Below are positions 18,023-27,556 of a stretch of 60,973 nucleotides of DNA, one piece after another. The notes beneath the pieces are model-generated. The model searched no databases, was not told the origin of the DNA, and saw nothing but the letters and a program-made list of their open reading frames with translations. The number at the start of each line of letters is the position of its first letter. Within the stretch, counting starts at the first letter, position 1. The DNA comes from Thiorhodococcus minor (GTDB lineage Bacteria > Pseudomonadota > Gammaproteobacteria > Chromatiales > Chromatiaceae), in assembly GCF_010820565.1 (NCBI RefSeq), contig NZ_JAAIJQ010000035.1:1-60973 (forward strand). Reading direction: 5' to 3'. Position numbers and translations under genes: made by a program.

Positions 18023-21001
18023 ATGTCCGACGATTCTGAGCTGAGCGGCACGGTCGATCAGGGAGCCGGGTCGAATCCTTTCAAGGGCTACGTGGTTGCG
18101 ATCGGCGCGTCTGCGGGAGGATTGGATGCACTGGAGCGCTTTTTCCAGGGCATTCCGGACGATACCGGCGCGGCCTTCGTAGTGGTCCAGCATCTCTCGC
18201 CCGACCACAAGAGCATGATGGGCAATCTGCTCGCCCGCCACACCTCCATGCCGGTGGTGACCGTCGAGCACGATATGCACATCGAGACCAATCGGGTCCA
18301 TCTCATCCCGCCGGCGAGCTTGATGACGGCTTCCGGGGACCTCTTGCGGCTGAGTCCGAAGAATCCGCGCGGACTCACCTTGCCGATCGACCTCTTCTTC
18401 TCGTCGCTGGCGCGCGAGTTCGGCAACCACGCGATCGGGATCATCCTGTCGGGGACTGGCTCGGACGGCACCCGAGGGGCGGTGGCGATCAACGACGCCG
18501 GAGGCTTTCTGCTGGCGCAGGAGCCGGAGACCGCGAAGTTCGACGGCATGCCGCGTAGCGTCATCGCGACCGGTCTGGTCGACGCCATCCTCCCGCCGGA
18601 AGAGATCGGTCCGCGCGTCATCGACCACATCCATCAGACGCCCTCGCCCAAGGTGCGCCAGCCCGCGGCCACTTTGGAGATCGATCGCGACAATGCGCAC
18701 GAGGAGGTGATGCACCTGCTGCAGCACTCCGGCGGCATCGACTTTCGCGAGTACAAGCCGGCCACCGTCATGCGCCGCATGGAGCGCCGCATGCAGGTTC
18801 GGCAGACGCCGGACCTGCTCAACTATGTGCGTCTGCTCAGCGTCGATCGTGGCGAGCTGGCCACCTTGAGGCGCGAGCTGCTGATTCCGGTCACCAGCTT
18901 CTTCCGCGATGCGGATGCCTTCGAGGTGCTGGCGGAGACCGCCGTCCGCACCATCGTGGCCGATCATTCCGGTACCCAGCCCATCCGTGTCTGGGTGCCG
19001 GGCGTCGCCACCGGCGAAGAGGCCTACACCCTGGCGATCCTCTTCGCCGAGGCCTTCGAGCGTGCGCGGCGCTGGCCGAACTTCAAGCTCTTCGCGACCG
19101 ACGTCGAGCCGCAGAACATCGAGGTGGCGGGCGCGGGCGTCTTCTCGGAGGCGATCACGGCCGAGATCTCGCCGGAGCGGCTGGAGCAGTTCTTCATCAA
19201 GCGCGGCAATCATTTCGTCGTGAAGACGGAGATCCGCCAAAGCATCGTCTTCGCGCGGCACAATGTGCTGGAAGATCCGCCCTTCACGCGCATGGACTTG
19301 GTCTCCTGCCGCAACTTGCTGATCTACTTCCGGCCCCAGGCCCAAGAGCGGGCGCTACGCAGGTTGCAGTACGCACTGGCCCCCGGTGGCTTTCTCTTCC
19401 TGGGGCCGAGCGAGTCGATCGCCAATCTGCATACGGATTTCACCGCGGTCAGCTCCAAGCACAAGCTCTATCGCATCCTCCGCCATGTCGCGCTGCCCTT
19501 GGATTCGGGCAGCAGTCCGCGGGCGCGGCACGCGCTCACGCAATCACTGCCGCGCACCGGCATGCGCTCCCAGGGCGTGTCGACCGACGCGGCCGCGATC
19601 GAGGCCGCTCAGGGTCTCTTGATGCATGAGTATGCCCCGACCAGCCTCTTGCTCAATCAGCGCCATGACCTGCTGCATGTGTTCGGCGAGGTCGGCTCCT
19701 ATCTGCGCATCGGGGAGGGCAGCGTCAGCCTCGATATGGCGAGACTGCTGCCGAGCTCTCTGGTCTCCGTCGCTAAGGCCCTGCTGTTCAAGGCGGCCCG
19801 CGACAGGGTTCCGCTGCGCTCCGAGTCCATGTCGGTCAACCTGCCGAATGACCGCGTCGAGCATATTCATCTCGTCGCTCGGCCGGTCGAGCCGCAGCAA
19901 GGCGAGCTGCATCTGCTGCTCTCCTTCGAGCCCGAGTCAGCACGGGAGATCCTGACCCCGAGCGATGTCGATGTGCCACGCCTGCCCGCTGGTGCCGCCC
20001 GACCAGCGATCGAGACCATCAGTTTGGACCGGGAGACCGCGCAGCGACTCGAGAACCTGGAGCGTGAGCTGGCGGCGACGCGCGAGAGCCTGCAGGCCAC
20101 CATCGAGGAGCTGGAGACCGCGAACGAGGAGCTTCAAGCCACCAACGAAGAGCTGATGGCCTCCAATGAGGAGCTGCAGAGCTCCAACGAGGAGCTGCAG
20201 TCGGTCAACGAGGAGCTCTACACGGTCAACGCGGAGAATCAGGAGAAGATCGAGATCCTCAACCGGCTCAATGCGGATTTGGACGGGATGGCCAAGGCGG
20301 CCTCCATCGCGACCGTCTTCGTCGACGAGCAGCTGCGCCTGACGCGCTTCACGCCGGAGGCCACGACCCTCTTCAAGATCCGTGAAGGGGATCTCGGCCG
20401 ACCGATCGACGACTTCACCAACCTGCTCCAATACCCGGAGTTCATGCCAGAGCTGAAGCGCACGATCGCGAGCGGCGAGATGCTCGAGCATGAGATCCGT
20501 GCCGTCAACGATCGCTTCTATCTCTTGCGGGTGCTGCCCTACGCGGTGCGTGCCGGAGAGTCGCGTGGCGCCGTGGCGACCTTCGTCGACATCACCACGC
20601 TGCGCGATGTCGAGCAGCTTCAGGCGGTGCTCGACTCGCTGCCCGAGCAGGTTGCCGTGCTGGATGCCATCGGCCTGATCAAGATGGTCAATCGCTCCTG
20701 GCGCGACTTCGAGCGCGAGGACTCGCGGCCAAGCGTCGCGGAGGCGGTCGTTGGCTCGAATTATCTCGAGGTCTGCGAATCCAGAGTGCTCGCCAAGGAT
20801 GCGCATGCCGCCGAGGCGCTTGTCGGCATCAAGACTGTGCTGCGCGGTGAATCCTCGTCCTTCAGCGCGGAGTATGCGATCGAGAGCGCCGATGGGCGCA
20901 GGCGCTGCCTGATGTACGTGGCCGCCGTGGATCACCCGACGGCGAGCGCGGTGGTCAGTCACATCGACATCACCCGATGGTCGCATGACGGGGACGAATA
21001 G
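18023..21001 (+). CDS. CheB-CheR fusion with PAS domains
   Basis: A 992-residue signalling protein. Residues about 20-210 form a CheB methylesterase domain with the catalytic triad Ser30 (GASAGG), His57 (QHLSPDH) and Asp148 (GTGSDGT). Residues about 230-500 form a CheR methyltransferase domain with GVATGEEAYTLAIL and CRNLLIYF. A heptad coiled coil of repeated EELQ(S/A)(S/T)NEEL units spans about 675-745, followed by two PAS domains (about 750-985). No receiver domain is present. The ATG at 18023 has CGAGGAG upstream. The gene overlaps the next one, a PAS-GGDEF-EAL protein, by 17 bp. Such fusions are not part of the core chemotaxis array and probably modify or scaffold other signalling proteins. 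Confidence 0.93.
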   Translation: MSDDSELSGTVDQGAGSNPFKGYVVAIGASAGGLDALERFFQGIPDDTGAAFVVVQHLSPDHKSMMGNLLARHTSMPVVTVEHDMHIETNRVHLIPPASLMTASGDLLRLSPKNPRGLTLPIDLFFSSLAREFGNHAIGIILSGTGSDGTRGAVAINDAGGFLLAQEPETAKFDGMPRSVIATGLVDAILPPEEIGPRVIDHIHQTPSPKVRQPAATLEIDRDNAHEEVMHLLQHSGGIDFREYKPATVMRRMERRMQVRQTPDLLNYVRLLSVDRGELATLRRELLIPVTSFFRDADAFEVLAETAVRTIVADHSGTQPIRVWVPGVATGEEAYTLAILFAEAFERARRWPNFKLFATDVEPQNIEVAGAGVFSEAITAEISPERLEQFFIKRGNHFVVKTEIRQSIVFARHNVLEDPPFTRMDLVSCRNLLIYFRPQAQERALRRLQYALAPGGFLFLGPSESIANLHTDFTAVSSKHKLYRILRHVALPLDSGSSPRARHALTQSLPRTGMRSQGVSTDAAAIEAAQGLLMHEYAPTSLLLNQRHDLLHVFGEVGSYLRIGEGSVSLDMARLLPSSLVSVAKALLFKAARDRVPLRSESMSVNLPNDRVEHIHLVARPVEPQQGELHLLLSFEPESAREILTPSDVDVPRLPAGAARPAIETISLDRETAQRLENLERELAATRESLQATIEELETANEELQATNEELMASNEELQSSNEELQSVNEELYTVNAENQEKIEILNRLNADLDGMAKAASIATVFVDEQLRLTRFTPEATTLFKIREGDLGRPIDDFTNLLQYPEFMPELKRTIASGEMLEHEIRAVNDRFYLLRVLPYAVRAGESRGAVATFVDITTLRDVEQLQAVLDSLPEQVAVLDAIGLIKMVNRSWRDFEREDSRPSVAEAVVGSNYLEVCESRVLAKDAHAAEALVGIKTVLRGESSSFSAEYAIESADGRRRCLMYVAAVDHPTASAVVSHIDITRWSHDGDE

Positions 21002-24000
21002 ACCTGGTGATGAGGGGCTCGAAGCCGACGCGCTCCTCGATGGCCTGGCGGAGCTCTCGGAGCGGGAGCTGCGCGAGCGGGCGCTCAGCGCGCTGCGCCA
21101 GCGGCGGTTCGACCTAGCGGACAAGCTGATCGCGCGCGGCGATCTTGGACCCGCGGCCATGGTCGAGAGTCTGCGCATCTATCAGGCCGAGCTCGAGATT
21201 CAGAACGAAGAGCTGCTCGATAGCCAACGTCACGTCCAGGAAGGCCTGGCGCGTTTCACAGCCTTCTTCAACACGCTGCCCATTCCCGAGCTGGTGATCG
21301 ACCGCCAGGGTCTCATCAAAGAGGCCAATCTGGCGGCACAGGCACTCTTCCGACTCCCGAGGGCGCATTTTCGGCAGCATTTTCTCGCGCGCTTGATCGA
21401 CGGGCAGGACGTGGCGCGCGTGGTTGGCTGCTGGGGGGCGCTGGGCGATCAAGCGTCTCTCGTGCTGAACGAAGTGCGTTTTCGCGGCGATGGCGAGGTC
21501 GGTTTCGTCGGCGATCTCCATATCGCCCAGCTCCCTGTCGGCGGCGAGGCCCCGCCGGACCTAGTCTGCGCGGTGGTGGACCGCACCGAGGTCGTTCGCC
21601 AGCGTCAATCCTTGCTGAGGACGGGTGAGCAGTTGCGCCGCAGCGAGGCCGACCTGCGCGAGCGGCTCAAGGAGTTTGCCACCCTGCACGACGTCCTCAT
21701 CCTCACCAGCCAGACCGATACCCCGGTCAAGCAGGTGCTGCAGCGCGCTGCGCAGAGCTTGCCGGGCGGAATGCGGCATCCGGAGCTGGCCGAGGCGCGG
21801 ATTCGTCTGCCCGAAGTGACGGCCGTGACGACAGGCTTCAGCGAGACCGAATGGAGGTATGTGGTGCCGATCCCGCTCGCGGGCACGCAAGTCGGCGACG
21901 TGACCCTGTCCTACCGCAGCCTGCCCGACGAAGACCGCGATCCATTCTTCCTGGAGGAGGAGCGGCGTCTCGTCGAGTCCGTCGCCGCGCATCTCTCCGT
22001 CTACCTGACCCGTGTCCATGATCAGGGCCGGCTGCGCGAGAGTCGGGAGCGTTACCGCGTGCTGGCCGAGTTCAGCTCCGACTGGGAGTACTGGCTCGGC
22101 ACCGACGGGCGCTATCTCTATGTCTCTCCCGCCTGCGGGCGCATCAGCGGTCACCCGGCCGACGACTTCATGGCGGACGCGGAGCTCTTCGCGCGGCTGG
22201 TGGCTGCAGAGGATCGTCCGCTCTGGGAGGCGCATCTCGAATCCTTGCAGCGCGATCCGTCCGCGGACCTGGAGACGCTCGAGCTGCGCATGCGCACGCG
22301 TGACGGCTCGGAGCGCTGGATCGAGCATGTCTGCAATCCGGTGCTGAGCGAGGATGGCCGCTTTCTCGGTCGGCGCGGCGTCAATCGCGACATCACCGAG
22401 CGCAAGGGCTTCGAGCAGGCGATCCAGCGCAGCGAGGATTTCCTCAAGACGACCGGGCGATTGGCCAAGGTCGCGGGCTGGGAGTACGACCCGGCCACCG
22501 AGAGTCTGCGCTGGACGCAGGGTGCCCTGACGCTGTTCGGGGCGGCCTGCGCGGCGTCGGCCGGTGTGACCGCACTGACCGGGCTCTTCCATCCGGAGGA
22601 TGCCGAGATCCTGCGCGGTGCTATCGAGCAGGCCGTCGCCACGGGCACGCCATTCGCGCTGAAGGCGCGCTTGCTCGGCGAGGGCGCCGAGCCGACCTGG
22701 GTGCAGATGACCTGCGAGCCCTTCATGGCCGACGACGGGGTGATCAAGCTCCTTGGCGCAGTCCAGGACATTACGGCCCGTGTCGAAGCGGAGAAATCGC
22801 TGCGCCAAGCGGCGCGGGTCTTGGAAAGCACCGCCGAAGGGGTCATCGTCACGGACGACAGAGGCCGGATCCTGGCCGTCAACCCCGCCTTCACCGAGAT
22901 CACCGGCTACGCGGAGGCCGAGGTGCTCGGGCGGACACCCAAGGTCTTGCGCTCCGGACGCCACGATGTGGCCTTCTACGCGGAGATCAGCGCGTCACTG
23001 GCACGGACGGGGCGATGGCGCGGGGAGATCTCGCTGCGGCGCAAGGATGGCCATGTCTTTCCCTCGCTGCTGGCCATCAGTGCGGTTCCGCATGCGCCGG
23101 GCGAGTCGACCCATTACGTGGGTGTCTTCAGCGACATCAGTCAGCTCAAGCAGTCCGAGGAGCGGCTCGAGCACCTTGCCCATCATGATGCCTTGACGGG
23201 CCTGCCGAATCGCAGTCTCTTCCAGCAGCGCTTGGAGAGCTGTCTCCAGCGCGCCAAGCGCTACGATCGCCAGTTCGCCCTGCTCTTCGTCGACTTGGAT
23301 CGGTTCAAGGAGGTCAATGACACCCTGGGTCACGCCGTGGGCGACGCGCTGCTGCTCGAGGTCGCCAAGATCCTCGCCGGTCAGGTGCGGGAGGTCGATA
23401 CCATCGCCAGGCTGGGGGGCGACGAGTTCGTCATCCTGCTCGAGGACATTCCCGCTCCACGCTTTGCGGCGACCTTCGCGGATCGGCTGATGGACCTCTT
23501 CGCGCAGCCCTTTCAAGTCCAGGACAGCGAGCTGTTCATCACGGCCAGCATGGGCATCAGCATCTACCCGGAGGACGGCGTCGACAGGGACACCCTGGTA
23601 CGGCACGCCGACGTGGCCATGTATCAGCGCAAGAATGCCGGGCGCAACGGGTTCAGCTTCTTCGAAAAGACGATGTCCGAGGGCGCGATGGAGCGTCTGC
23701 GCCTGGTTCATGACCTCCGCTTCGCGATCCAGCGCGGCGAGCTGGCCCTGCAGTATCAGCCCCAGCTCGGCCTCGACGACGGGCGCCTCTATGGCGCGGA
23801 GGCGCTGTGCCGCTGGATGCACCCGCAGTTGGGACAGATTCCGCCCAAGGTCTTCATTCCCTTGGCCGAGGAGATCGGCTTCATGGATGCGCTCGGGTTC
23901 TGGGTGCTCGAGCAAGGCTGTCGACAGCTGGACGCCTGGGACCGCGCCGGCTTCCGACTGCCGCGGCTGGCGATCAACCTATCGGTGCGCGAGCTCCAGC

Positions 24001-24467
24001 GGCCTGGCTTGGTCGCCCGTGTCGAATCCATCCTGGAGGCGACAGGTCTGGAGCCGGCCCGGCTCGAGCTGGAGCTCGCGGAGTCGCGCATCATGCTGCG
24101 CGCGGAGGAGTCGATCGAGGTCCTGCGGGCGCTGCGCGGGCTCGGTGTGACGCTGGCCATCGACGACTTCGGCATCGGCTACTCTTCGCTCGCCTATCTC
24201 AGGCGTTTGCCGCTGAACCGGCTGAAGATCGACGGCTCTTTCGTCGATCGGCTCACTCAGGATCCGAACGACGACGCAATCACGCGGGCGATCATTGCAA
24301 TGGCGCTCAATCTGGGGCTGGACGTCTTGGCCGAGGGCGTGGAGACGGCTGCCCAGGTCGATTTCCTGCTCGCCGAAGGCTGTCGACATGGACAGGGGTA
24401 TCTCTACAGCCGCCCCGTCGATGCCGAGGCCTTCGCGTCGGATTGGTCGGCGGGCTCGCACCGCTGA
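20985..24467 (+). CDS. Multi-PAS GGDEF-EAL cyclic-di-GMP protein
   Basis: A 1160-residue cytoplasmic sensor. After a helical N-terminus come a PAS domain (about 75-210), a GAF-like region (about 230-350) and three more PAS domains (about 355-730). They are followed by a GGDEF domain with intact LGGDEF (near 811) and an EAL domain with AEALCRW (near 937) and DDFGIGYSSLAYLRRL. Both catalytic motifs are complete, so it could make, degrade or switch between making and degrading c-di-GMP. It has no membrane segment. It overlaps the CheB-CheR gene by 17 bp, so the two are translationally coupled and probably work in one pathway. Confidence 0.94.
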   Translation: MTGTNRPGDEGLEADALLDGLAELSERELRERALSALRQRRFDLADKLIARGDLGPAAMVESLRIYQAELEIQNEELLDSQRHVQEGLARFTAFFNTLPIPELVIDRQGLIKEANLAAQALFRLPRAHFRQHFLARLIDGQDVARVVGCWGALGDQASLVLNEVRFRGDGEVGFVGDLHIAQLPVGGEAPPDLVCAVVDRTEVVRQRQSLLRTGEQLRRSEADLRERLKEFATLHDVLILTSQTDTPVKQVLQRAAQSLPGGMRHPELAEARIRLPEVTAVTTGFSETEWRYVVPIPLAGTQVGDVTLSYRSLPDEDRDPFFLEEERRLVESVAAHLSVYLTRVHDQGRLRESRERYRVLAEFSSDWEYWLGTDGRYLYVSPACGRISGHPADDFMADAELFARLVAAEDRPLWEAHLESLQRDPSADLETLELRMRTRDGSERWIEHVCNPVLSEDGRFLGRRGVNRDITERKGFEQAIQRSEDFLKTTGRLAKVAGWEYDPATESLRWTQGALTLFGAACAASAGVTALTGLFHPEDAEILRGAIEQAVATGTPFALKARLLGEGAEPTWVQMTCEPFMADDGVIKLLGAVQDITARVEAEKSLRQAARVLESTAEGVIVTDDRGRILAVNPAFTEITGYAEAEVLGRTPKVLRSGRHDVAFYAEISASLARTGRWRGEISLRRKDGHVFPSLLAISAVPHAPGESTHYVGVFSDISQLKQSEERLEHLAHHDALTGLPNRSLFQQRLESCLQRAKRYDRQFALLFVDLDRFKEVNDTLGHAVGDALLLEVAKILAGQVREVDTIARLGGDEFVILLEDIPAPRFAATFADRLMDLFAQPFQVQDSELFITASMGISIYPEDGVDRDTLVRHADVAMYQRKNAGRNGFSFFEKTMSEGAMERLRLVHDLRFAIQRGELALQYQPQLGLDDGRLYGAEALCRWMHPQLGQIPPKVFIPLAEEIGFMDALGFWVLEQGCRQLDAWDRAGFRLPRLAINLSVRELQRPGLVARVESILEATGLEPARLELELAESRIMLRAEESIEVLRALRGLGVTLAIDDFGIGYSSLAYLRRLPLNRLKIDGSFVDRLTQDPNDDAITRAIIAMALNLGLDVLAEGVETAAQVDFLLAEGCRHGQGYLYSRPVDAEAFASDWSAGSHR

Positions 24468-24514
24468 GACTCGGCGGTTTGCCGAATTCCGGCCGCAAGC
24501 CGCTGGCAGGGGCC

Positions 24515-25579
24515 TCAGGCCGAGTCGCGGCGGCCGCCAATGGGCGCTTGCTGGATCGCCTCGAGCAGGCGCGGCACGAATGCCGGGCCTTGGTAGATGA
24601 GGCCGGTGTAGATCTGCACGAGATCGGCGCCGGCCTCGAGCTTGGCGATCGCGCCCTCGGGCTCCATCACGCCGCCGACGCCGACCAGCACAGGGTCGGG
24701 TCCGATGGCGTTACGCACCTTTGCCAGCAAGGCGGTGCTGCGCTCCAAGAGGGGGCGTCCAGAGAGCCCGCCGCTCAGCCCTTCGGTCGCGCTCCTCAGC
24801 CCCTCGAATCGGATGGTCGTATTGGTGAGGATGAGACCAGCCGCGCCGGCGTCGAGGGCCGCGCGGGCGCAGCTGATGGCGTCGTCATCCGCGAGATCCG
24901 GTGCGAGCTTGAGCAAGATCGGCCGCGGCTTGGCCAGCCGTCGATTCGGTGTCTGGATGGCGTCGAGGATGCGGGTGACCTCGTCGACCCGCTGGAGATC
25001 GCGAAGGCCGGGTGTGTTCGGGCTGGAGACGTTGACGACGATGTAGTCCGCCAGCGCGCCGAGCTGCTCGAAGCTGCGCCGATAGTCCTCCGCGGCCTGC
25101 TCCGCCGGCGTCACCTTGGATTTGCCGAGATTGATCCCGAGCGGGACCTCGGGCAGACCGCGCGCGCGCAGCCGCGCCAATCGCTGCGCCATGGCTTCGG
25201 CCCCCTGATTGTTGAACCCCATGCGGTTGACCAAGGCGCCGTCGCGCTCGAGTCGGAACAGCCTGGGCTTGGGGTTTCCGGGCTGAGCCAGTGCCGTCAC
25301 CGTGCCGACCTCGACGAAACCGAAGCCCATCGCCTGCCAGGCCGGGATCGCCGTCCCGTTCTTGTCCAGGCCCGCCGCGAGACCGATGGGGTTGGGAAAG
25401 CGCAGCCCCATGGCCTCGACACCCAGGCTCGGGTCGCGGGCGAAATGCGTCGCCGCGAGTCTGCCGGAAAAGGTGCTCGACCATCGCGACAGCAGCCCCA
25501 GGGCGAGGTCGTGCGCCGCTTCGGGGGCCATGCGGAAGGCCAGTGGGCGGAGAAGGGGCCAGAGATCGGGCAGTGTCAT
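24515..25579 (-). CDS. pyrD: Dihydroorotate dehydrogenase (quinone), class 2
   Basis: A 354-residue membrane-associated flavoenzyme that oxidises dihydroorotate to orotate in pyrimidine synthesis and passes electrons to quinone. The class 2 N-terminal membrane-binding helices are present (PDLWPLLRPLAFRMAPE to LGLLSRW). FMN and substrate motifs are intact: PNPIGLAAGLDKNG, VEVGTVT, NVSSPNTPGLR with the catalytic Ser, LTNTT and GGVMEPEGAIAKLEAGA. The ATG at 25579 is preceded by GAGGAAA; the frame stays open another 41 codons upstream but without conserved sequence. Monocistronic and divergent from the DJ-1 gene. Confidence 0.96.
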   Translation of the reverse strand: MTLPDLWPLLRPLAFRMAPEAAHDLALGLLSRWSSTFSGRLAATHFARDPSLGVEAMGLRFPNPIGLAAGLDKNGTAIPAWQAMGFGFVEVGTVTALAQPGNPKPRLFRLERDGALVNRMGFNNQGAEAMAQRLARLRARGLPEVPLGINLGKSKVTPAEQAAEDYRRSFEQLGALADYIVVNVSSPNTPGLRDLQRVDEVTRILDAIQTPNRRLAKPRPILLKLAPDLADDDAISCARAALDAGAAGLILTNTTIRFEGLRSATEGLSGGLSGRPLLERSTALLAKVRNAIGPDPVLVGVGGVMEPEGAIAKLEAGADLVQIYTGLIYQGPAFVPRLLEAIQQAPIGGRRDSA

Positions 25580-25919
25580 GCTTGGGGTTTCCTCGTAGGG
25601 GCCGGCTGCCGCGCGCGAGCGTCCGGCAACGACCACAATGTGCGTGCGCCCATTGTCGCCGAATCCGGCGCGGGAGTTTGACCCGACCGGGCGGAGTGGC
25701 AAGGTACAGGCCGACTCTCAGGCAGCAGCTGTGGCGCCTCACGGCAAGGCTGCGTGGCGGCCGCCCGGTCCGCGCGCACCCTGCTTCAACTGCCGCGATC
25801 CTCGCCGCTGAGCCCTGGATTCCCCGGCAAGGCTGCCGGGATCCGTGGAGCGATGCCTGCGGTTTCTAATGCTATAGTTTGGCTTTCCCAATTTCCGCCA
25901 TCCCTGGAGCTTTCATCCC
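25580..25919. other. Divergent intergenic region pyrD / DJ-1 gene
   Basis: This 340-bp gap must hold promoters in both directions. A TATAGT hexamer at 25873-25878 could be a -10 box for the DJ-1 gene, though no good -35 precedes it. An imperfect palindrome, GGATTCCCCGGCA / TGCCGGGATCC, lies at about 25818-25846. No gene is seen. Confidence 0.4.
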
Positions 25920-26507
25920 ATGGCTGCGAAAAAGATCCTGATGCTCGTCGGCGACTACGTCGAGGACTATGAGGCGATGGTGCCCTTTCAGATGCTGCAG
26001 ATGGTCGGTCACCGGGTTGATACGGTCTGTCCGGGCAAGCTGCCGGGCGATCATGTCCGCACCGCCATCCACGATTTCGAAGGCGATCAGACCTATAGCG
26101 AGAAGCCCGGCCACAATTTCGCCATCAACGCCGATTTCGCCGCGGTCGATCCGGCCAAGTACGATGCCTTGGTCATTCCCGGCGGGCGTGCGCCGGAGTA
26201 TCTGCGGCTGAATCCCCGGGTGATCGAGATCGTCCGGCACTTCGCCGCTGGCGACAAGCCCATCGCCTCGGTCTGTCACGGGCAGCAGATCTTGGCGGCC
26301 GCCGGCGTCCTGGAGGGCAGGCGCTGTACGGCCTATCCCGCCGTGCGCCCGGAGCTCGAGGGCGCTGGCGGCACCTGGTGCGAGGTGAACGAGGCGGTCT
26401 CCAATGCCTACGTCGACGGCAAGCTGGTGACGGCACCCGCCTGGCCGGCGCACCCGGAGTGGATGCGCAAGTTCCTCGAGGTGCTGGGCACGCGTATCGA
26501 GTCCTGA
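25920..26507 (+). CDS. DJ-1/PfpI family protein
   Basis: A 195-residue protein of the class I glutamine-amidotransferase-like fold. The nucleophile elbow is SVCHGQQIL, with the Cys near residue 120 followed by His, and the substrate-pocket Glu is in the EDYEAM region near the N-terminus. Family members act as stress-related deglycases, chaperones or hydratases, so the exact reaction is uncertain. The gamma-glutamylcyclotransferase-like gene begins 6 bp after its stop, so the two are co-transcribed. A shared theme of thiol or carbonyl stress with the OsmC gene downstream is plausible. Confidence 0.88.
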   Translation: MAAKKILMLVGDYVEDYEAMVPFQMLQMVGHRVDTVCPGKLPGDHVRTAIHDFEGDQTYSEKPGHNFAINADFAAVDPAKYDALVIPGGRAPEYLRLNPRVIEIVRHFAAGDKPIASVCHGQQILAAAGVLEGRRCTAYPAVRPELEGAGGTWCEVNEAVSNAYVDGKLVTAPAWPAHPEWMRKFLEVLGTRIES

Positions 26508-26513
26508 GACGGC

Positions 26514-26942
26514 ATGCGCCAGCCTGTCTTCGTCTACGGCACCCTGCTGCGCGGCGAGGTCAATCATGGTCTGCTCGCGGGTGCCCGCTTTCTCGGCGGC
26601 TTTCGTACCCGGGCCTGCTACACACTCTTCCTGCTCGGTGCCTATCCGGGCTTGATCAAGGGCGGGCGAGATCGGATCGCCGGCGAGGTGTACGAGGTCG
26701 ATAGCGCCTGCCTGCGTCGGCTGGATCGGCTCGAGGACTATCCCAGGCTTTATGACCGGCAGCAGATCCAGACGCCCTATGGGCGCGCCTGGATCTATGT
26801 CTATCGCGGCAGTCTGGAGGGCTGCCCCGTCATCCGCGGCGGCGATTGGCGCGCCTTCGCGGCACATCCAGATTCGCCGCGCGCGGCCGGCGCGCGTGCC
26901 ACGAGAGACGCCAAGACCTACTTCTTCGGAAAGGCGGTCTGA
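26514..26942 (+). CDS. Gamma-glutamylcyclotransferase-like (GGCT/AIG2) protein
   Basis: A 142-residue protein with the beta-barrel cyclotransferase fold. It begins with VFVYGTLLRGEVNH, the substrate-binding YGTL motif, followed by GEVYEVD and RLDRLEDYP, and ends with a Tyr/Trp-rich strand (AWIYVYRG). Related proteins release 5-oxoproline from gamma-glutamyl amines or gamma-glutamyl peptides. It lies 6 bp downstream of the DJ-1 gene in the same unit. Together with ggt at 12.6 kb it hints at gamma-glutamyl compound turnover, but the two loci are far apart. Confidence 0.85.
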   Translation: MRQPVFVYGTLLRGEVNHGLLAGARFLGGFRTRACYTLFLLGAYPGLIKGGRDRIAGEVYEVDSACLRRLDRLEDYPRLYDRQQIQTPYGRAWIYVYRGSLEGCPVIRGGDWRAFAAHPDSPRAAGARATRDAKTYFFGKAV

Positions 26943-27067
26943 TAGGCTCGGGCCGAGCGTCGCCGGGCGCAGGCTCTAGATCTGGCCAGTCCGAGGTCAT
27001 TGGCCGCCATCCTCAGCGCTCAGGGCCTATAGGAGCCCTTGCTGGACTCTAGAAAGCAGGAGATAGC

Positions 27068-27529
27068 ATGTCCGAAGAAGGTCGTTTCACCATCCACTTG
27101 GAGCAGCGGGAAGGTTTCGAGATCAATGTGGCGTTCGATTGGAAGCGCGCCGCCGACCTGCTGATGGACGAGCCCCCGCCACTGGGTGAGCAGCATGGCC
27201 CCAACGCCTCGCGGGTGCTGGCCGCCGCCGCTGCAAACTGTCTGAGCGCCAGTCTGCTCTACTGCGTCTTCAAGGAGGAGCCGCCGGAGGATTGTCTCAA
27301 GGCCGAGGCGACCTGCATTCTGATCCGCAACGCACGCAAGCGCCTGCGCATCGGCGGGCTCGAGGTTCGGCTCATCGTTGCCGACGTGGTCAAGGAATCG
27401 GCGCGCTTCGGCCGCTGCAAGGATCTCTTCGAGGACTTCTGCGTCGTCTCCGCGAGCATCCGTGAGGGGATTCCCATGAAGGTGACGGTCGTCGACCAGG
27501 CCGGTGAGGTCCTCCATCGATCGGGCTAG
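27068..27529 (+). CDS. OsmC-like protein
   Basis: A 153-residue OsmC/Ohr-fold protein. The two conserved thiols are in AAANCLSASL (near residue 59) and DFCVVSASI (near residue 126), at the normal spacing for OsmC-type organic hydroperoxide reductases. AGCAGGAGATAGC provides the ribosome-binding site. The first part (FTIHLEQREGFEINVAFDW) is an unusual strand arrangement compared with OsmC itself, closer to the divergent OsmC subfamily. It ends 27 bp before the LSDAT gene and may be the first gene of that operon. Confidence 0.85.
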   Translation: MSEEGRFTIHLEQREGFEINVAFDWKRAADLLMDEPPPLGEQHGPNASRVLAAAAANCLSASLLYCVFKEEPPEDCLKAEATCILIRNARKRLRIGGLEVRLIVADVVKESARFGRCKDLFEDFCVVSASIREGIPMKVTVVDQAGEVLHRSG

Positions 27530-27556
27530 TCCGATCGCCAGAGCGCGTCGCGTGGA

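Noticed and set aside
17652-18044. Open frame of 130 codons before the CheB-CheR gene
   Set aside because: No ribosome-binding site, no recognisable domain, and it overlaps the start of a well-supported gene.
21561-22964. 467-codon antisense frame under the PAS-GGDEF-EAL gene
   Set aside because: Composition is that of a complement shadow and it crosses conserved PAS regions; no independent start signal was found.
23807-25681. 624-codon open frame across the end of the EAL gene and pyrD
   Set aside because: It runs in a third frame of two well-supported genes; the high GC content keeps stop codons rare. No family pattern was seen.
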